Below are positions 15,424-24,452 of a stretch of DNA of 64,000 bases, piece after piece. This DNA comes from Paenibacillus tundrae (GTDB taxonomy: Bacteria; Bacillota; Bacilli; Paenibacillales; Paenibacillaceae), in NCBI RefSeq assembly GCF_030812775.1, contig NZ_JAUSTI010000001.1, positions 248,001-312,000 on the forward strand, given 5' to 3'. Within the stretch, counting starts at the first letter, position 1, and each line of letters starts with the position of its first letter. A model generated the notes under the pieces. It was not told the origin of the DNA, did no database searches, and saw only the letters and a list, made by a program, of their open reading frames with translations. Position numbers and translations under genes: made by a program.

Positions 15424-17112
15424 ATGGAAATCTCAGGTGCCTGTATTGTCCAACGGGATTTTACTCTATTACTTGAGGTAGGTCATCCCCAATTTGAACA
15501 AGCTAGATCACAGATCGGCATGTACGCTGAACTCATTAAAACTCCGGCAGGCTTCCATACGTATCGGATGACTTCTTTATCGCTGTGGAATGCGGCGGCC
15601 ATTGGTTGGAATGCTGATCGCATTATCCATAGCTTGGAGTCTATTTCGCGTTGGACTGTGCCTTCAGCGTTGATACAAGATATTCGGAGAATCGTTGAAC
15701 AGTATGGCAGGCTGAGGCTGTACTGGGATCATGATCAGGAGAATATGCGTCTAGTTGGAGACCATGAGCAGCTGTTGAATGAAATATCCATGTTGAAAAC
15801 AGTTGCGGCCTTTCGAATGGAACGTGCTGCACCTGAGGAATTCATCGTGCGAGGAGAACAACGTGGGTTGTTGAAGCAGGAACTCACTCGCCTAGGCTAT
15901 CCGGTTCTTGATTATGCAGGCTATCGTCAAGGAACACAGCTTCATTTTGACTGGAAGAAGACAGACAACGATGATGCGTTTGAGCTGCGTTCCTATCAGC
16001 AAAGAGCGATAGAAGCATTCGAGGGTAGCGAAGGGATGGGTGGAAGTGGGTTGCTGGTATTACCTTGCGGGGCAGGCAAAACGGTTATTGGTATGGGGGT
16101 ATTAGAACGACTTCAATGTGAATGTCTTATTTTGACCTCGAATACAACATCGGTACGACAATGGATTGAAGAATTACAGCGCAAGACAACGATTACTGGA
16201 GAACTCATCGGCGAATACTCAGGTCAGAAAAAGCAGGTGAGGCCAATCACTGTGGCAACGTATCAGATTCTAACTCATCGAAAGTCCAAGGATGCTGATT
16301 TTACCCATATCAAACTGCTTAGTGAACGGAAATGGGGATTGATCATCTATGACGAGGTTCATCTGCTTCCAGCACCTGTATTCCGAGCGACAGCGGATAT
16401 TCAAGCTACTCGAAGATTGGGATTGACGGCAACATTGGTTCGAGAAGATGGCTGTGAGCAAGATGTTTTTTCGCTGATTGGTCCTAAATTGTACGACATG
16501 CCTTGGAAGGAGCTAGAACAGCAGGGCTGGATTGCAGATGTGAAATGTCAGGAAATACGGATTCCGTTACCTCCTGAACTCAAATTGACCTATCTGGAGG
16601 CAGAAGGGAAGCATAAGTTTCGCCTAGCCGCTGAGAATCCGGCTAAATTAGATGTAATTAGAAGGCTTTTAGATCATCATCAAGGTCTTCCTGCACTTGT
16701 CATTGGACAGTATTTAGATCAACTGGAGACCATTGCCCGGGAAATTGACGCTCCTCTCGTATCTGGTGCAATGTCACAACAAGAACGAGTGAAATGGTTT
16801 GCTGCATTCCGGCGCGGCGAGATTCAAACGATTGTTGTCTCTAAGGTAGCGAACTTCGCTGTTGATCTGCCTGATGCGGCTGTTGCCTTGGAAATATCGG
16901 GTAGTTACGGTTCAAGGCAAGAAGAAGCACAACGTTTGGGACGAATTTTAAGACCTAAGCCAGGGGATAATCAAGCTTATTTTTATGCGCTTGTATCTGA
17001 GGATAGCAAAGAACAAGAGTTTGCATTGCGGCGGCAGATGTTTTTGGTGGAGCAGGGTTATGAATATGCGATTGTTCGTGAAAGGAGTGCACTAACCAAT
17101 GCGGAATCATAA
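15424..17112 (+). CDS. XPB/Rad25-type DNA helicase
   Basis: A superfamily 2 helicase predicted to open DNA 3'-to-5' in repair. It has 562 residues. An N-terminal domain of about 190 residues precedes the motor. Visible motifs: LPCGAGKT (Lys219), DEVH (Asp310), and RED (340-342) just after LTATL. The RED motif is a hallmark of XPB and separates it from ComFA- and UvrB-type motors. The C-terminal motor carries SKVANFAVDLPDA and GSYGSRQEEAQRLGRILRP (motif VI). All are intact. The ATG at 15424 follows TTAGGAGGC. Its end overlaps the next gene by 14 bases. Bacterial XPB has been studied in mycobacteria, where it is an ATPase and helicase, but its physiological role is unclear. Confidence 0.93.
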   Translation: MEISGACIVQRDFTLLLEVGHPQFEQARSQIGMYAELIKTPAGFHTYRMTSLSLWNAAAIGWNADRIIHSLESISRWTVPSALIQDIRRIVEQYGRLRLYWDHDQENMRLVGDHEQLLNEISMLKTVAAFRMERAAPEEFIVRGEQRGLLKQELTRLGYPVLDYAGYRQGTQLHFDWKKTDNDDAFELRSYQQRAIEAFEGSEGMGGSGLLVLPCGAGKTVIGMGVLERLQCECLILTSNTTSVRQWIEELQRKTTITGELIGEYSGQKKQVRPITVATYQILTHRKSKDADFTHIKLLSERKWGLIIYDEVHLLPAPVFRATADIQATRRLGLTATLVREDGCEQDVFSLIGPKLYDMPWKELEQQGWIADVKCQEIRIPLPPELKLTYLEAEGKHKFRLAAENPAKLDVIRRLLDHHQGLPALVIGQYLDQLETIAREIDAPLVSGAMSQQERVKWFAAFRRGEIQTIVVSKVANFAVDLPDAAVALEISGSYGSRQEEAQRLGRILRPKPGDNQAYFYALVSEDSKEQEFALRRQMFLVEQGYEYAIVRERSALTNAES

Positions 17113-18886
17113 CACACAACAAATGCAATGGAGTACAAAGCTCCTATCAGGTGCGGAGCAAATCGTACTAAGTACCCTTTTTCGGCAGCATGCTGGAGCC
17201 TTTTTCTCTCCGAAGTTTTCTTCCGCAGTGTGGGTAACGGAGGGATTGAGTGGTGCCGAGGCCAGGGTGGCTCTAATCGGTCTTAGGCAGAAGGGTTGGA
17301 TCAAAACGACTCGCAAAACCTGGGGGGAGCATCTGTACTATATTCCTAATGTCCTGCTTCCCCAATTGACTGAAGCTTTTGCCATTAAAGTTGGGGCTGG
17401 AAATACACATGATGGGTCAGTGGATGCGCAGCAAGTTGAACGATCTGAAATGATAACAAAGGATCACATACAGGTGCTTTATGAGCCCGAAGTGGATATT
17501 GCTGCTGAGCTTCTTCATCTTATGGCATGGATCATTCATGAGGGCTTGCCATTAACCAGTAAAGGTACAATACATAAAAAATCGATTCGACAATTATGTA
17601 ACATAACTGCGTTGCATGAGAGTCATTTTCAAGCACTGCATATTCGTTATGATGATCCAGAGGTATATCCTGTTCATATCGCCATCGTACTGGATTTGCT
17701 TTTGCATTTAGGGTTGCTTGAAAAGAGTGATAAACACGTGTTCGTATCCAATGAACAGTTGCAAGCCTGGATTAATCGATCTTGGTCGTCTATGTATTGT
17801 GAAATTTATAACATTTGCGCAGAGCGTTACGGAACGTCCGAACCCTATGCTCAGCATTTTCGATCTCGATTGCTCATACTTGCACCCGCAATGAATGAGT
17901 GGTTTCCTATCAGACCTTTGCTTCCATGGAGGGACGAGCTACAGGTCGAAGAACAAGATTTATTAAGATGTGAGAATTCCAATCCAAAGAATTTAACGTC
18001 TCTACATGTTGTTCAAAGCTGGCTACGAGCTCTTGTAGGCTTGGGGTTCGGCGAAGTAGGTCACGATGATACAGGTGAAGTGGTCTATCGTTGGTTAGTT
18101 CCACCGGCCGATTTATGCTACTCGGCTCATCCACTACAGGATAAAAGGTTAGAAGAAGAGAAATCGGGACTGTTTATACAGCCGGATTTTGAGATTTTAC
18201 TTCCCCCCGAAGCACCCCCGCATATCCGCTGGAGACTGGGGCTATGTGCTGATCTTGTGACTCGTGATCGAATGAGTATTTACCGGCTCACAAAAGAATC
18301 GGTAATGAAATCAGTAAGGATTGGCTTTACGCTAGATCAGATCGTTCTTTTCCTGAATAATCATGCGATGACTGGCATTCCAGAACATGTACACTTGGCT
18401 CTGCAACACTGGGGACGAGTGTCGGAAGAACATTTAGCTAAACCACGTAACTCAAGTGACTTCACTCTAGAAGTGGCACATCAGGGTGATGAATCAGCCG
18501 ACAATCTAAATGTACGAAGCCAGGGAATCATACACACAGTAGATAAAACTTACGAGGAAGAAGATGAACCATACGTGATCACAGAACGAGATAACCTATG
18601 GCCTGGTTATAAGGATATTCCAGAAATGTGGCACAGAGAATGGAGGAAGTACCACCTATCAACGGCTCGGCAAATAGCCTCCAAGGCGATTGAATGGCAG
18701 ACAAAGCTAGAGCTGAAACGAAATGAAGATATAGTCTATATCATACCGGATCGGATTGAGGGTCACGGTGAATGGATATTATCGGGTTGGGTGACATTCA
18801 GTAACGGAGAGAATGTCTCTGAGCGACAGGTGCTCTCTCCAAGAGACTGGGGCAGCATACGGTTAATTGTTCCTGAGCATGAATGA
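17099..18886 (+). CDS. Helicase-associated protein, partner of XPB
   Basis: A 595-residue protein encoded 14 bases inside the end of the XPB gene. The N-terminal 150 residues look like tandem winged-helix folds (LSGAEARVALIGLRQKGWIKTT). Residues of about 357-455 match the helicase-associated domain of PF13625 type: GLFIQPDFEILLPPE, then WRLGLCADLVTRDRMSIYRLTKESV and GFTLDQIVLFLNNHA. No nucleotide-binding motif is present, so it is not itself a motor. In mycobacteria a gene of this kind also adjoins xpb. Resemblance of this domain to the XPB N-terminus and to the TFIIH subunit p52 makes it a probable XPB-binding partner; that is inference. The ATG at 17099 has GAAAGGAGTG before it. Confidence 0.8.
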   Translation: MRNHNTQQMQWSTKLLSGAEQIVLSTLFRQHAGAFFSPKFSSAVWVTEGLSGAEARVALIGLRQKGWIKTTRKTWGEHLYYIPNVLLPQLTEAFAIKVGAGNTHDGSVDAQQVERSEMITKDHIQVLYEPEVDIAAELLHLMAWIIHEGLPLTSKGTIHKKSIRQLCNITALHESHFQALHIRYDDPEVYPVHIAIVLDLLLHLGLLEKSDKHVFVSNEQLQAWINRSWSSMYCEIYNICAERYGTSEPYAQHFRSRLLILAPAMNEWFPIRPLLPWRDELQVEEQDLLRCENSNPKNLTSLHVVQSWLRALVGLGFGEVGHDDTGEVVYRWLVPPADLCYSAHPLQDKRLEEEKSGLFIQPDFEILLPPEAPPHIRWRLGLCADLVTRDRMSIYRLTKESVMKSVRIGFTLDQIVLFLNNHAMTGIPEHVHLALQHWGRVSEEHLAKPRNSSDFTLEVAHQGDESADNLNVRSQGIIHTVDKTYEEEDEPYVITERDNLWPGYKDIPEMWHREWRKYHLSTARQIASKAIEWQTKLELKRNEDIVYIIPDRIEGHGEWILSGWVTFSNGENVSERQVLSPRDWGSIRLIVPEHE

Positions 18887-18991
18887 AGTGACGCCTAGTA
18901 TGGGGCAAGAGTGAGATAGATTATATCAATAGACCTTGATCAACTTAACCCTCTGCGTTACCTTGTTTTCTATTTGCAGGAAAAACGCTTC

Positions 18992-19020
18992 TTAACTAAT
19001 CGGGGATATGCTATGATAAT
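18992..19020 (+). promoter_or_regulatory. Promoter of ylbF-ylbG
   Basis: TTAACT (18992-18997), 17 bases, GATAAT (19015-19020), 46 bases before the ylbF start. An overlapping TATGAT gives a poorer spacing. Confidence 0.5.
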
Positions 19021-19066
19021 GTAATCTACCTTACGTAGAACTTTATATATAGATAGGATGAATTTC

Positions 19067-19504
19067 ATGAGCGTAGCGGAATTGAACACGGTCGATATGG
19101 CCCAAGTGTTAACGGGCGCATATGAATTAGGCGACATGATTAACCAATCTGCCGAAGTATCGGATTATTTATATTGGAAACAGCAAGTTGAGACGAACCC
19201 GGAGATTCAAGCCGGTATACGCAAGCTGAATGCCAAGAAAGAGCTATTCGAGGAAACACAGCGCTTTGGACATTTTCATCCAGACTTCCATGCAGCCAAA
19301 GATCAGGTTACAGCGTTGGAACTAGAATTAGAGGGTTTTGAGGCAGTGGCGCGTTTCAAGCAGGCTGAGAAAGCCCTGGACGACATGCTACATCAGATGT
19401 CAGAGACGATTGCTTATGCTGTGTCTACTACAATTAAAGTTCCAAGTAATGATCCGAATCCCAAAGGTGGTTGCGGAAGCGGCGGGAAGTGCAGCTGCGG
19501 TTAA
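19067..19504 (+). CDS. ylbF: YlbF (RicF)-family protein with cysteine tail
   Basis: A 145-residue helical protein of the YlbF/YmcA family (domain about residues 5-115). In B. subtilis YlbF, YmcA and YaaT form the Ric complex, which acts on RNase Y-dependent mRNA maturation and on competence, biofilm formation and sporulation, and carries iron-sulphur clusters. The last twelve residues, GGCGSGGKCSCG, hold three cysteines, consistent with cluster binding. The start at 19067 is used because AGG (19055-19057) is well spaced for it; the ATG at 19058 overlaps that site. ylbG follows 76 bases on, as in Bacillus. Confidence 0.88.
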   Translation: MSVAELNTVDMAQVLTGAYELGDMINQSAEVSDYLYWKQQVETNPEIQAGIRKLNAKKELFEETQRFGHFHPDFHAAKDQVTALELELEGFEAVARFKQAEKALDDMLHQMSETIAYAVSTTIKVPSNDPNPKGGCGSGGKCSCG

Positions 19505-19580
19505 AGTGACGTTTGATTTAATCCATTAGGCCGGACTGCGGGAGCATCCGGTCTCCATGATCGAAAGGCGGGGGAAGAAG

Positions 19581-19844
19581 ATGTTTGCGGAAAGGACAGG
19601 ATTCATTATTTGGGTAAGTGATTTGAAAGCGGCTCGTAATTTAGAAAAGTATGGCACTGTTCATTACATCTCCCGTCGTATGCATTATGTTGTGATGTAT
19701 GTTAATGCAGAACGTGCTGAGGATACGATGAAAAATGTGAAACGACTTTCCTATGTGCGCAAAATTGAACGTTCCTATCGGAACGAGATCAAAACGGAGT
19801 ACGCCAGTAAAACGATGGACAAGACAAGTTATTACGGCATCTAA
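19581..19844 (+). CDS. ylbG: YlbG-family protein (DUF2129)
   Basis: An 87-residue protein matching the DUF2129 family: RTGFIIWVSDLKAARNLEKYGTV opens it and the KRLSYVRKIERSYR segment closes the domain. The function is unknown, but it is nearly always linked to ylbF, as here. The ATG at 19581 follows GGCGGGGGAAG; an in-frame ATG at 19557 lacks a ribosome site. The last gene of its operon, followed by a terminator. Confidence 0.88.
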   Translation: MFAERTGFIIWVSDLKAARNLEKYGTVHYISRRMHYVVMYVNAERAEDTMKNVKRLSYVRKIERSYRNEIKTEYASKTMDKTSYYGI

Positions 19845-19905
19845 ATATCAAAGTATGATCGCAAAACAAACGATTATCTATGATTCATGGTGCATCAAGT
19901 ATATA

Positions 19906-19935
19906 GAGTGACTCCTCGGAGTCGCTCTTTTATTC
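19906..19935 (+). terminator. Terminator of ylbF-ylbG
   Basis: GAGTGACTCC pairs with GGAGTCGCTC (one mismatch) around a CTC-G loop, followed by TTTTATT. Confidence 0.82.
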
Positions 19936-19979
19936 AATTAGCATCGGACATGTCTTGTGAAAAAATCTTAACATATACC

Positions 19980-20008
19980 TTGAGCTTACGGGACTTATGT
20001 TGTAATAT
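19980..20008 (+). promoter_or_regulatory. Promoter of the orphan gene at 20058
   Basis: TTGAGC (19980-19985), exactly 17 bases, TAATAT (20003-20008). Confidence 0.68.
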
Positions 20009-20057
20009 ATTTGGTAATAAATAGATAGAAAGTCCTATCTGGTGGAGAGTGATTCCC

Positions 20058-20495
20058 ATGCGTGATAAGGTGATGCAACGTTGGAGCACCTACGAGCCGT
20101 TTTTCGTAGCTCTTGGAGACAAAAAAGTGGCAGACATCGTCATTACCCATCATGCCAAGATGCGGTATGCAGATCGCATAGAGCCGACACGTAATGATGA
20201 TGACCATATTGCGGCATGGTTATGGGAGTGTCTGAAGCAGGATCGTATTACACCATACTACCGTAATGAGCAGGATGTATACCTCATTGATGAAGATCTG
20301 GTTGTTGTTGCTGAATTTTCCGAACTTGAAGGGGAATATGATATTGCTGGCAATCCACTTCACAAAATGATTGTGGTTACGTTTCTGGGTCGTATGTCAG
20401 AGACCATTGAGCTACGTGATTTGAAATCGTATTATTCGTGGCTGAGACATTCAAGACGGATGACTCTAGTCAAGAACAGTCGCAAGCATAAGTGA
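20058..20495 (+). CDS. Conserved-looking protein of unknown function (145 aa)
   Basis: I do not recognise a family with confidence. The protein is soluble, with no signal or membrane segment. The part around residues 25-45, IVITHHAKMRYADRI, and the following alternating strands (DVYLIDEDLVVVAEF, KMIVVTFLGR) recall the small RelE-like or DUF4258-type fold, where a conserved HA-x-R-x-x-x-R motif occurs; this is a weak resemblance. The C-terminus is basic (SRRMTLVKNSRKHK), compatible with nucleic acid binding. The ATG at 20058 follows GGTGGAGAG. It is a single-gene unit with its own promoter and terminator and no antitoxin-like neighbour. Confidence 0.7.
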   Translation: MRDKVMQRWSTYEPFFVALGDKKVADIVITHHAKMRYADRIEPTRNDDDHIAAWLWECLKQDRITPYYRNEQDVYLIDEDLVVVAEFSELEGEYDIAGNPLHKMIVVTFLGRMSETIELRDLKSYYSWLRHSRRMTLVKNSRKHK

Positions 20496-20542
20496 TATCG
20501 GGAGATCTCACATGTTCTTAAATGATAGATTCAGGCTACATG

Positions 20543-20570
20543 GCATGCAGACAAGCTGCATGCTTTTTTT
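20543..20570 (+). terminator. Terminator of the orphan gene
   Basis: GCATGCAG pairs with CTGCATGC around ACAAG, followed by seven T. Confidence 0.9.
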
Positions 20571-20627
20571 GTTGGAATTCGCGAAATCGGATACAATGAG
20601 GGTAGTGTACAGAAGAGGGGCGAAGAT

Positions 20628-21536
20628 ATGAATTTCCATCAATTACACATTTTCTATACGGTTGCCGAAAAGGGAAGCTTCTCTGCGGCTGCTCAGGCGT
20701 TACATATGACTCAACCTGCGGTGACGATGCAGATTCAGTCGCTGGAGGATTACTTTGGCACCAAACTACTGCATCGTTCCACCAAAAAAATAGAATTATC
20801 TGAGGCGGGAATGACATTGCTCCCTCATGCGAAACGAAGTGTTGAACTGGTTAGACACACAGATGAAGCGATGTCTGCATTCACACAAAAGCTCCAGGGG
20901 AGATTACAGCTCGGGGCTAGCTTGACGATTGGAGAGTATGTGTTACCTCGAATGCTGGGACCTTTTGCTCGTCAATATCCCGATATTTCAATCGTGATGA
21001 AAGTCATGAATACAACACAAATTATGGATGAGATTCTGAAGCACCAGCTAAACTTTGGCTTGATTGAAGCACCTATTCATCATCCAGATATGATTGTAGA
21101 GCCTGTTATGCGGGATGAGCTGAAGCTAATCGTTCCAGCGGGTCATGCCCTTGCACAGCGGGGTGAGGTAGAGCTGGAAGAAGTGATGTCATATCCATTT
21201 GTGTTGCGGGAGAAGGGTTCGGGGACTAGGCAAGTGATGGAGGATCAGCTGCAAAAAAGAAAAATAGACCCTCAGGATATGAACGTAGTCATGGAGCTCG
21301 GCAGTACAGGTGCGGTAAAATCAGCCGTTGAGGCTGGTGTGGGCATAACGATGTTATCACCGTCATCTGTTCAACACGAAATTGCGCTTGGTCTGGTTCA
21401 TATCGTCGATATTCGTGGGCTGGAATTCAAACGTCAATTCTATGCGATTCATCTCAAATCTTCGTTACTACCCTTATCAGCGGTAGCTTTTCTGAACTAT
21501 TTGCGGGAGCAGGAGCAGGTCGAGTTACAACAATAA
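20628..21536 (+). CDS. LysR-family transcriptional regulator
   Basis: A 302-residue regulator. The N-terminal winged helix (residues 1-60) has the LysR signature: FYTVAEKGSFSAAAQALHMTQPAVT. The C-terminal effector domain (about 90-295) is of the CysL/CysB type, with ELGSTGAVKSAVEAGVGITML near residue 225. The cognate small molecule is unknown. The ATG at 20628 follows GAGGGGCG. The next gene, a PHP phosphoesterase, starts 30 bases later on the same strand, so the two may be cotranscribed; LysR regulators more often control a divergent gene, but the upstream neighbour here is separated by a terminator. Confidence 0.92.
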   Translation: MNFHQLHIFYTVAEKGSFSAAAQALHMTQPAVTMQIQSLEDYFGTKLLHRSTKKIELSEAGMTLLPHAKRSVELVRHTDEAMSAFTQKLQGRLQLGASLTIGEYVLPRMLGPFARQYPDISIVMKVMNTTQIMDEILKHQLNFGLIEAPIHHPDMIVEPVMRDELKLIVPAGHALAQRGEVELEEVMSYPFVLREKGSGTRQVMEDQLQKRKIDPQDMNVVMELGSTGAVKSAVEAGVGITMLSPSSVQHEIALGLVHIVDIRGLEFKRQFYAIHLKSSLLPLSAVAFLNYLREQEQVELQQ

Positions 21537-21566
21537 TTCAAGCCATATCGAAGGGAGTCGTTCTAG

Positions 21567-22436
21567 ATGAATCAGCCTAACGGACGTTGCGATCTTCATA
21601 CACATAGCCAAGCTTCTGACGGGATGCAGTCACCCGCCGCTAATGTGGAGCTTGCTAAACAAAAAGGTTTAGCGGCAATGGCCCTTACGGATCATGATAC
21701 GGTGGCGGGTGTTGCTGAAGCATTACGTGTAGGTGAAGAACTGGGGATTGAGGTAGTTGCTGGCGTTGAAATTAGTACTCGTGCGGGTGGAAAAGACATC
21801 CACGTGCTTGGCTATTATGTAAATATTGAGGATAAGACGTTTCTGGAGCGCTTGCGAAACTTAAGGGAAGCCCGTGAGGAGCGCAACCATCGGATTATTG
21901 CCAAGCTGCAAGAGCTGGGACTCGCGATTAACTGGCAGGAAGTAATTGAAGGACTCGGACGTCCACTGGAGCCGGATGAGAGCATTGGCAGACCACATAT
22001 GGCTGATGTACTAGTAAGTAAAGGATATGCGACGGATATGCGAGATGCATTTGATCGTTATCTAGCAGAAGGAAAGCCGGGATTTGTGTCAGTTCCCCGG
22101 GTGGCTCCAGAGGAGGCGTGCCGATGGATTCGGGAGGCAGGCGGAGCTGCTGTTATAGCACATCCTGGTTTGTATGGGAATGACGAGCTTGTTCGAGAGA
22201 TCATTCAGAACTCGAAACCTGACGGCATTGAGGTGTTCCACTCGGATCATGATTTGGCAGAGGAGCGTAAGTATGCTGACATTGCCCTTGAATTTGGCTT
22301 GATTCAGACCGGAGGGTCAGATTATCACGGTGAGAGGCAAGGCGTGGTATTCCATGGGGATCTTGGCAGCAAGTCGGTAGCAGTTGACGTGTTGCAGAAC
22401 CTGCAAACAGCAGCGAGGCGCAATAGGGAGTCTTGA
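21567..22436 (+). CDS. PHP-domain phosphoesterase (YciV/RNase AM-like)
   Basis: A metal-dependent phosphoesterase of 289 residues. The PHP motifs are all there: DLHTHSQASDG at residue 9, TDHDTV near 45, GVEIST, HVLGYYV, AHPGLYG near 190, and GGSDYHG near 250. They bind a three-metal centre. Characterised relatives hydrolyse 3',5'-nucleoside bisphosphates (pAp) or short RNA 5' ends. That function is likely here but not provable. The ATG at 21567 follows GAAGGGAG. It ends before a terminator shared with rqcH. Confidence 0.88.
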   Translation: MNQPNGRCDLHTHSQASDGMQSPAANVELAKQKGLAAMALTDHDTVAGVAEALRVGEELGIEVVAGVEISTRAGGKDIHVLGYYVNIEDKTFLERLRNLREAREERNHRIIAKLQELGLAINWQEVIEGLGRPLEPDESIGRPHMADVLVSKGYATDMRDAFDRYLAEGKPGFVSVPRVAPEEACRWIREAGGAAVIAHPGLYGNDELVREIIQNSKPDGIEVFHSDHDLAEERKYADIALEFGLIQTGGSDYHGERQGVVFHGDLGSKSVAVDVLQNLQTAARRNRES

Positions 22437-22519
22437 TCGTTGGTTTTGGTTTGATTAGAGAGCCTAAGCACAACGTAGAAATGATTTCTCTTTCCGAAAT
22501 GAGTAGTCGGTTCAATAAT

Positions 22520-22565
22520 TATAAAAATCCCCTAACCATGCGATGGTCAGGGGATTACTTGTTTT
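22520..22565. terminator. Bidirectional terminator between PHP gene and rqcH
   Basis: AAATCCCCT...ACCAT pairs with ATGGT...AGGGGATT. On the minus strand it is followed by TTTTTATAATT, which suits rqcH; on the plus strand by a weaker TTGTTTTTATTT. Confidence 0.82.
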
Positions 22566-22595
22566 TATTTATACTTCTATAGGGCGAGAAATGAT

Positions 22596-24362
22596 TTATC
22601 CATTTTTGATGGTGGAAGGCAGACTCTTGATCAGTTCCTCATTGGGTGTAACAAACAAGGTTTTCTGGTGATCATAGATGACAAAACCAGGTTTGGCACC
22701 GCTTGGTTTACGAACATGGCGGATAAACGTATAATCCACAGGTACGCTGCTGGACTCTTTGGCTTGACTGAAATAGGCTGCAAGCTGTGCGGCTTCTTCC
22801 AATGTAGCTTCGCCAAAATCGGTGCTGCGGATGACAACATGTGATCCCGGGATGTCTTTGGTATGCAGCCACGTATCATTAGCGGATGCAAGGCGGTTCG
22901 TCACATATTCATTCTGCAAATTGTTCTTACCTACAAGAATATCAATCCCCTCTGAGGAGGTGAACTGATGTACAGTAGGACGATCATTTTTCTTTTTCTT
23001 TTTGCCCTTTTTGTTACGGTCACGAAGGTATCCCTGTTGCACAAGCTCATCTCGAATTTCTTCAATGTCGTTCATGGATGCGATGGATAGCTGTTGCAGC
23101 AGGTTGTCGAGATAAGCGATCTCGTCCTTCGTTTTACCAAGCTGATCATGAATGACAGCTAGACTGTTCTTGTACTTGTTATACCGCTTGAAATAACGTT
23201 GAGCGTTATCGGACGGCGTAAGTAACGGGTCAAGCTGGATCGTAATGGTTGCTTGATCTTCATCATAGAAATTAACAAGCTGAGCTGTTTTGTCGCCTTT
23301 GTTAACCTGGTGCAGCGAGGCAAATAGAAGCTCTCCCCACAATCTGAACTTGTCCGCATCATCCGCTTCTAGTAAATCCTTATTCAGGTTATCCAACTTT
23401 TTGATATTTTTACTTCGTTCGTTTTGCAGGAAGCGGAGCAAGTCACTTACTCTTTGCTTCACGGTATCCCGCTCCGCTTTATCTCCGTAGTAATCTTCCA
23501 TACATCTGCTGATCGTGTCATACGTTTTCTCGCCATCTTGAATGCTCTGAAGCTGGATGGCAGAGAAGATCATTTTGCCCTTGGCGTTCATGCCAGTGAC
23601 AGGGGTGTAGACATGGTCCTTCACGAGTCCCATTACGGATTCAAAAGCACTCCATAGCGCTTCCGCCTCGATGCGGCCCTCACCCTCGGTAGAAGTTAGC
23701 TTTTCGCTATCAGCAGCAACGGCTCGAGCAGTAATCTCACTTGCAATTAGCGGACTTAGACCGCTAAACGCATTCACGAGCCAGCGTGAAGCATCCTCTT
23801 CGGCAGTGGTGTAGCTATTCTCGAACTCGGGTTTGCTTATTTCAAGCGGATTGCTCTTATGTTGTTCGGGCGGCGCAGTATACGAGAAACCAGGCATGAC
23901 CACCCGGTAACTGCTGATGGACGGAGTGACATGGTGAATACCGTCTAGAATAGTTTCCGTAATGGGATCAAGCAAAATAATATTACTGTGCCTTCCCATA
24001 AGTTCAATGATGATGCGTTTTACTGAAACATCTCCCAATTCGTCGCGCTGCCGCACATCGATATGGATGATACGCTCCATGCCGATCTGACGAATGTTCT
24101 CTATAATTGCCCCTTCACAATGTTTACGAAGCAACATACAGAACATCGGTGCTTCCGTGGGATTCAGGAATGTCTTTTCTGTATAATGCACGCGGGGATA
24201 GGTTGGACTTGCTGATACAAGCAGTTTACTGTTTCCACGCTGAGCACGCAGGGTGAGCACGACATCATGACCATTAGGCTGATGGATTTTACTAATACGT
24301 CCACCGATACAACCTTGCAGTTCATGAACAATGGCTCGGGTTACAATGCCGTCGAGTGCCAT
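22596..24362 (-). CDS. rqcH: Ribosome quality control protein RqcH (Rqc2/NEMF homologue)
   Basis: Binds stalled 50S-peptidyl-tRNA complexes and directs addition of C-terminal alanine tails that mark nascent chains for ClpXP. It has 588 residues. Order of parts: NFACT-N domain (MALDGIVTRAIVHEL, then RISKIHQPNGHDVVL), helix-hairpin-helix region, coiled coil around residues 290-430 (ERSKNIKKLDNLNKDLLEADD), and NFACT-R domain (EGIDILVGKNNLQNEYVTNRLA ... DTWLHTKDIPGSHVVIR). A lysine-rich insert KKGKKKKKNDR precedes NFACT-R. ATG 24362 is preferred to an upstream GTG that lies inside the GGAAGTGGAG ribosome site. It lies next to the calcium ATPase, as yloA lies next to yloB in B. subtilis. Confidence 0.94.
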   Translation of the reverse strand: MALDGIVTRAIVHELQGCIGGRISKIHQPNGHDVVLTLRAQRGNSKLLVSASPTYPRVHYTEKTFLNPTEAPMFCMLLRKHCEGAIIENIRQIGMERIIHIDVRQRDELGDVSVKRIIIELMGRHSNIILLDPITETILDGIHHVTPSISSYRVVMPGFSYTAPPEQHKSNPLEISKPEFENSYTTAEEDASRWLVNAFSGLSPLIASEITARAVAADSEKLTSTEGEGRIEAEALWSAFESVMGLVKDHVYTPVTGMNAKGKMIFSAIQLQSIQDGEKTYDTISRCMEDYYGDKAERDTVKQRVSDLLRFLQNERSKNIKKLDNLNKDLLEADDADKFRLWGELLFASLHQVNKGDKTAQLVNFYDEDQATITIQLDPLLTPSDNAQRYFKRYNKYKNSLAVIHDQLGKTKDEIAYLDNLLQQLSIASMNDIEEIRDELVQQGYLRDRNKKGKKKKKNDRPTVHQFTSSEGIDILVGKNNLQNEYVTNRLASANDTWLHTKDIPGSHVVIRSTDFGEATLEEAAQLAAYFSQAKESSSVPVDYTFIRHVRKPSGAKPGFVIYDHQKTLFVTPNEELIKSLPSTIKNG

Positions 24363-24419
24363 TTTCTCCACTTCCTCTCTATTGAGCGTCTGGCTTCATG
24401 CTAGACGCTACATCTATAT

Positions 24420-24452
24420 GTGCGTGTTCAAAAAGTCCAGTTTTTGAACAAC
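24420..24452 (-). repeat. Minimal copy of the dispersed hairpin repeat, inverted orientation
   Basis: GTGCGTGTTCAAAAA.. and TTTTTGAACAAC form a perfect stem. Read on the minus strand it matches the copies at 15204 and 59276. It lies in the divergent gap between rqcH and the calcium ATPase gene. The remaining 300 bases to 24753 hold no gene and no promoter I can support. Confidence 0.7.
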
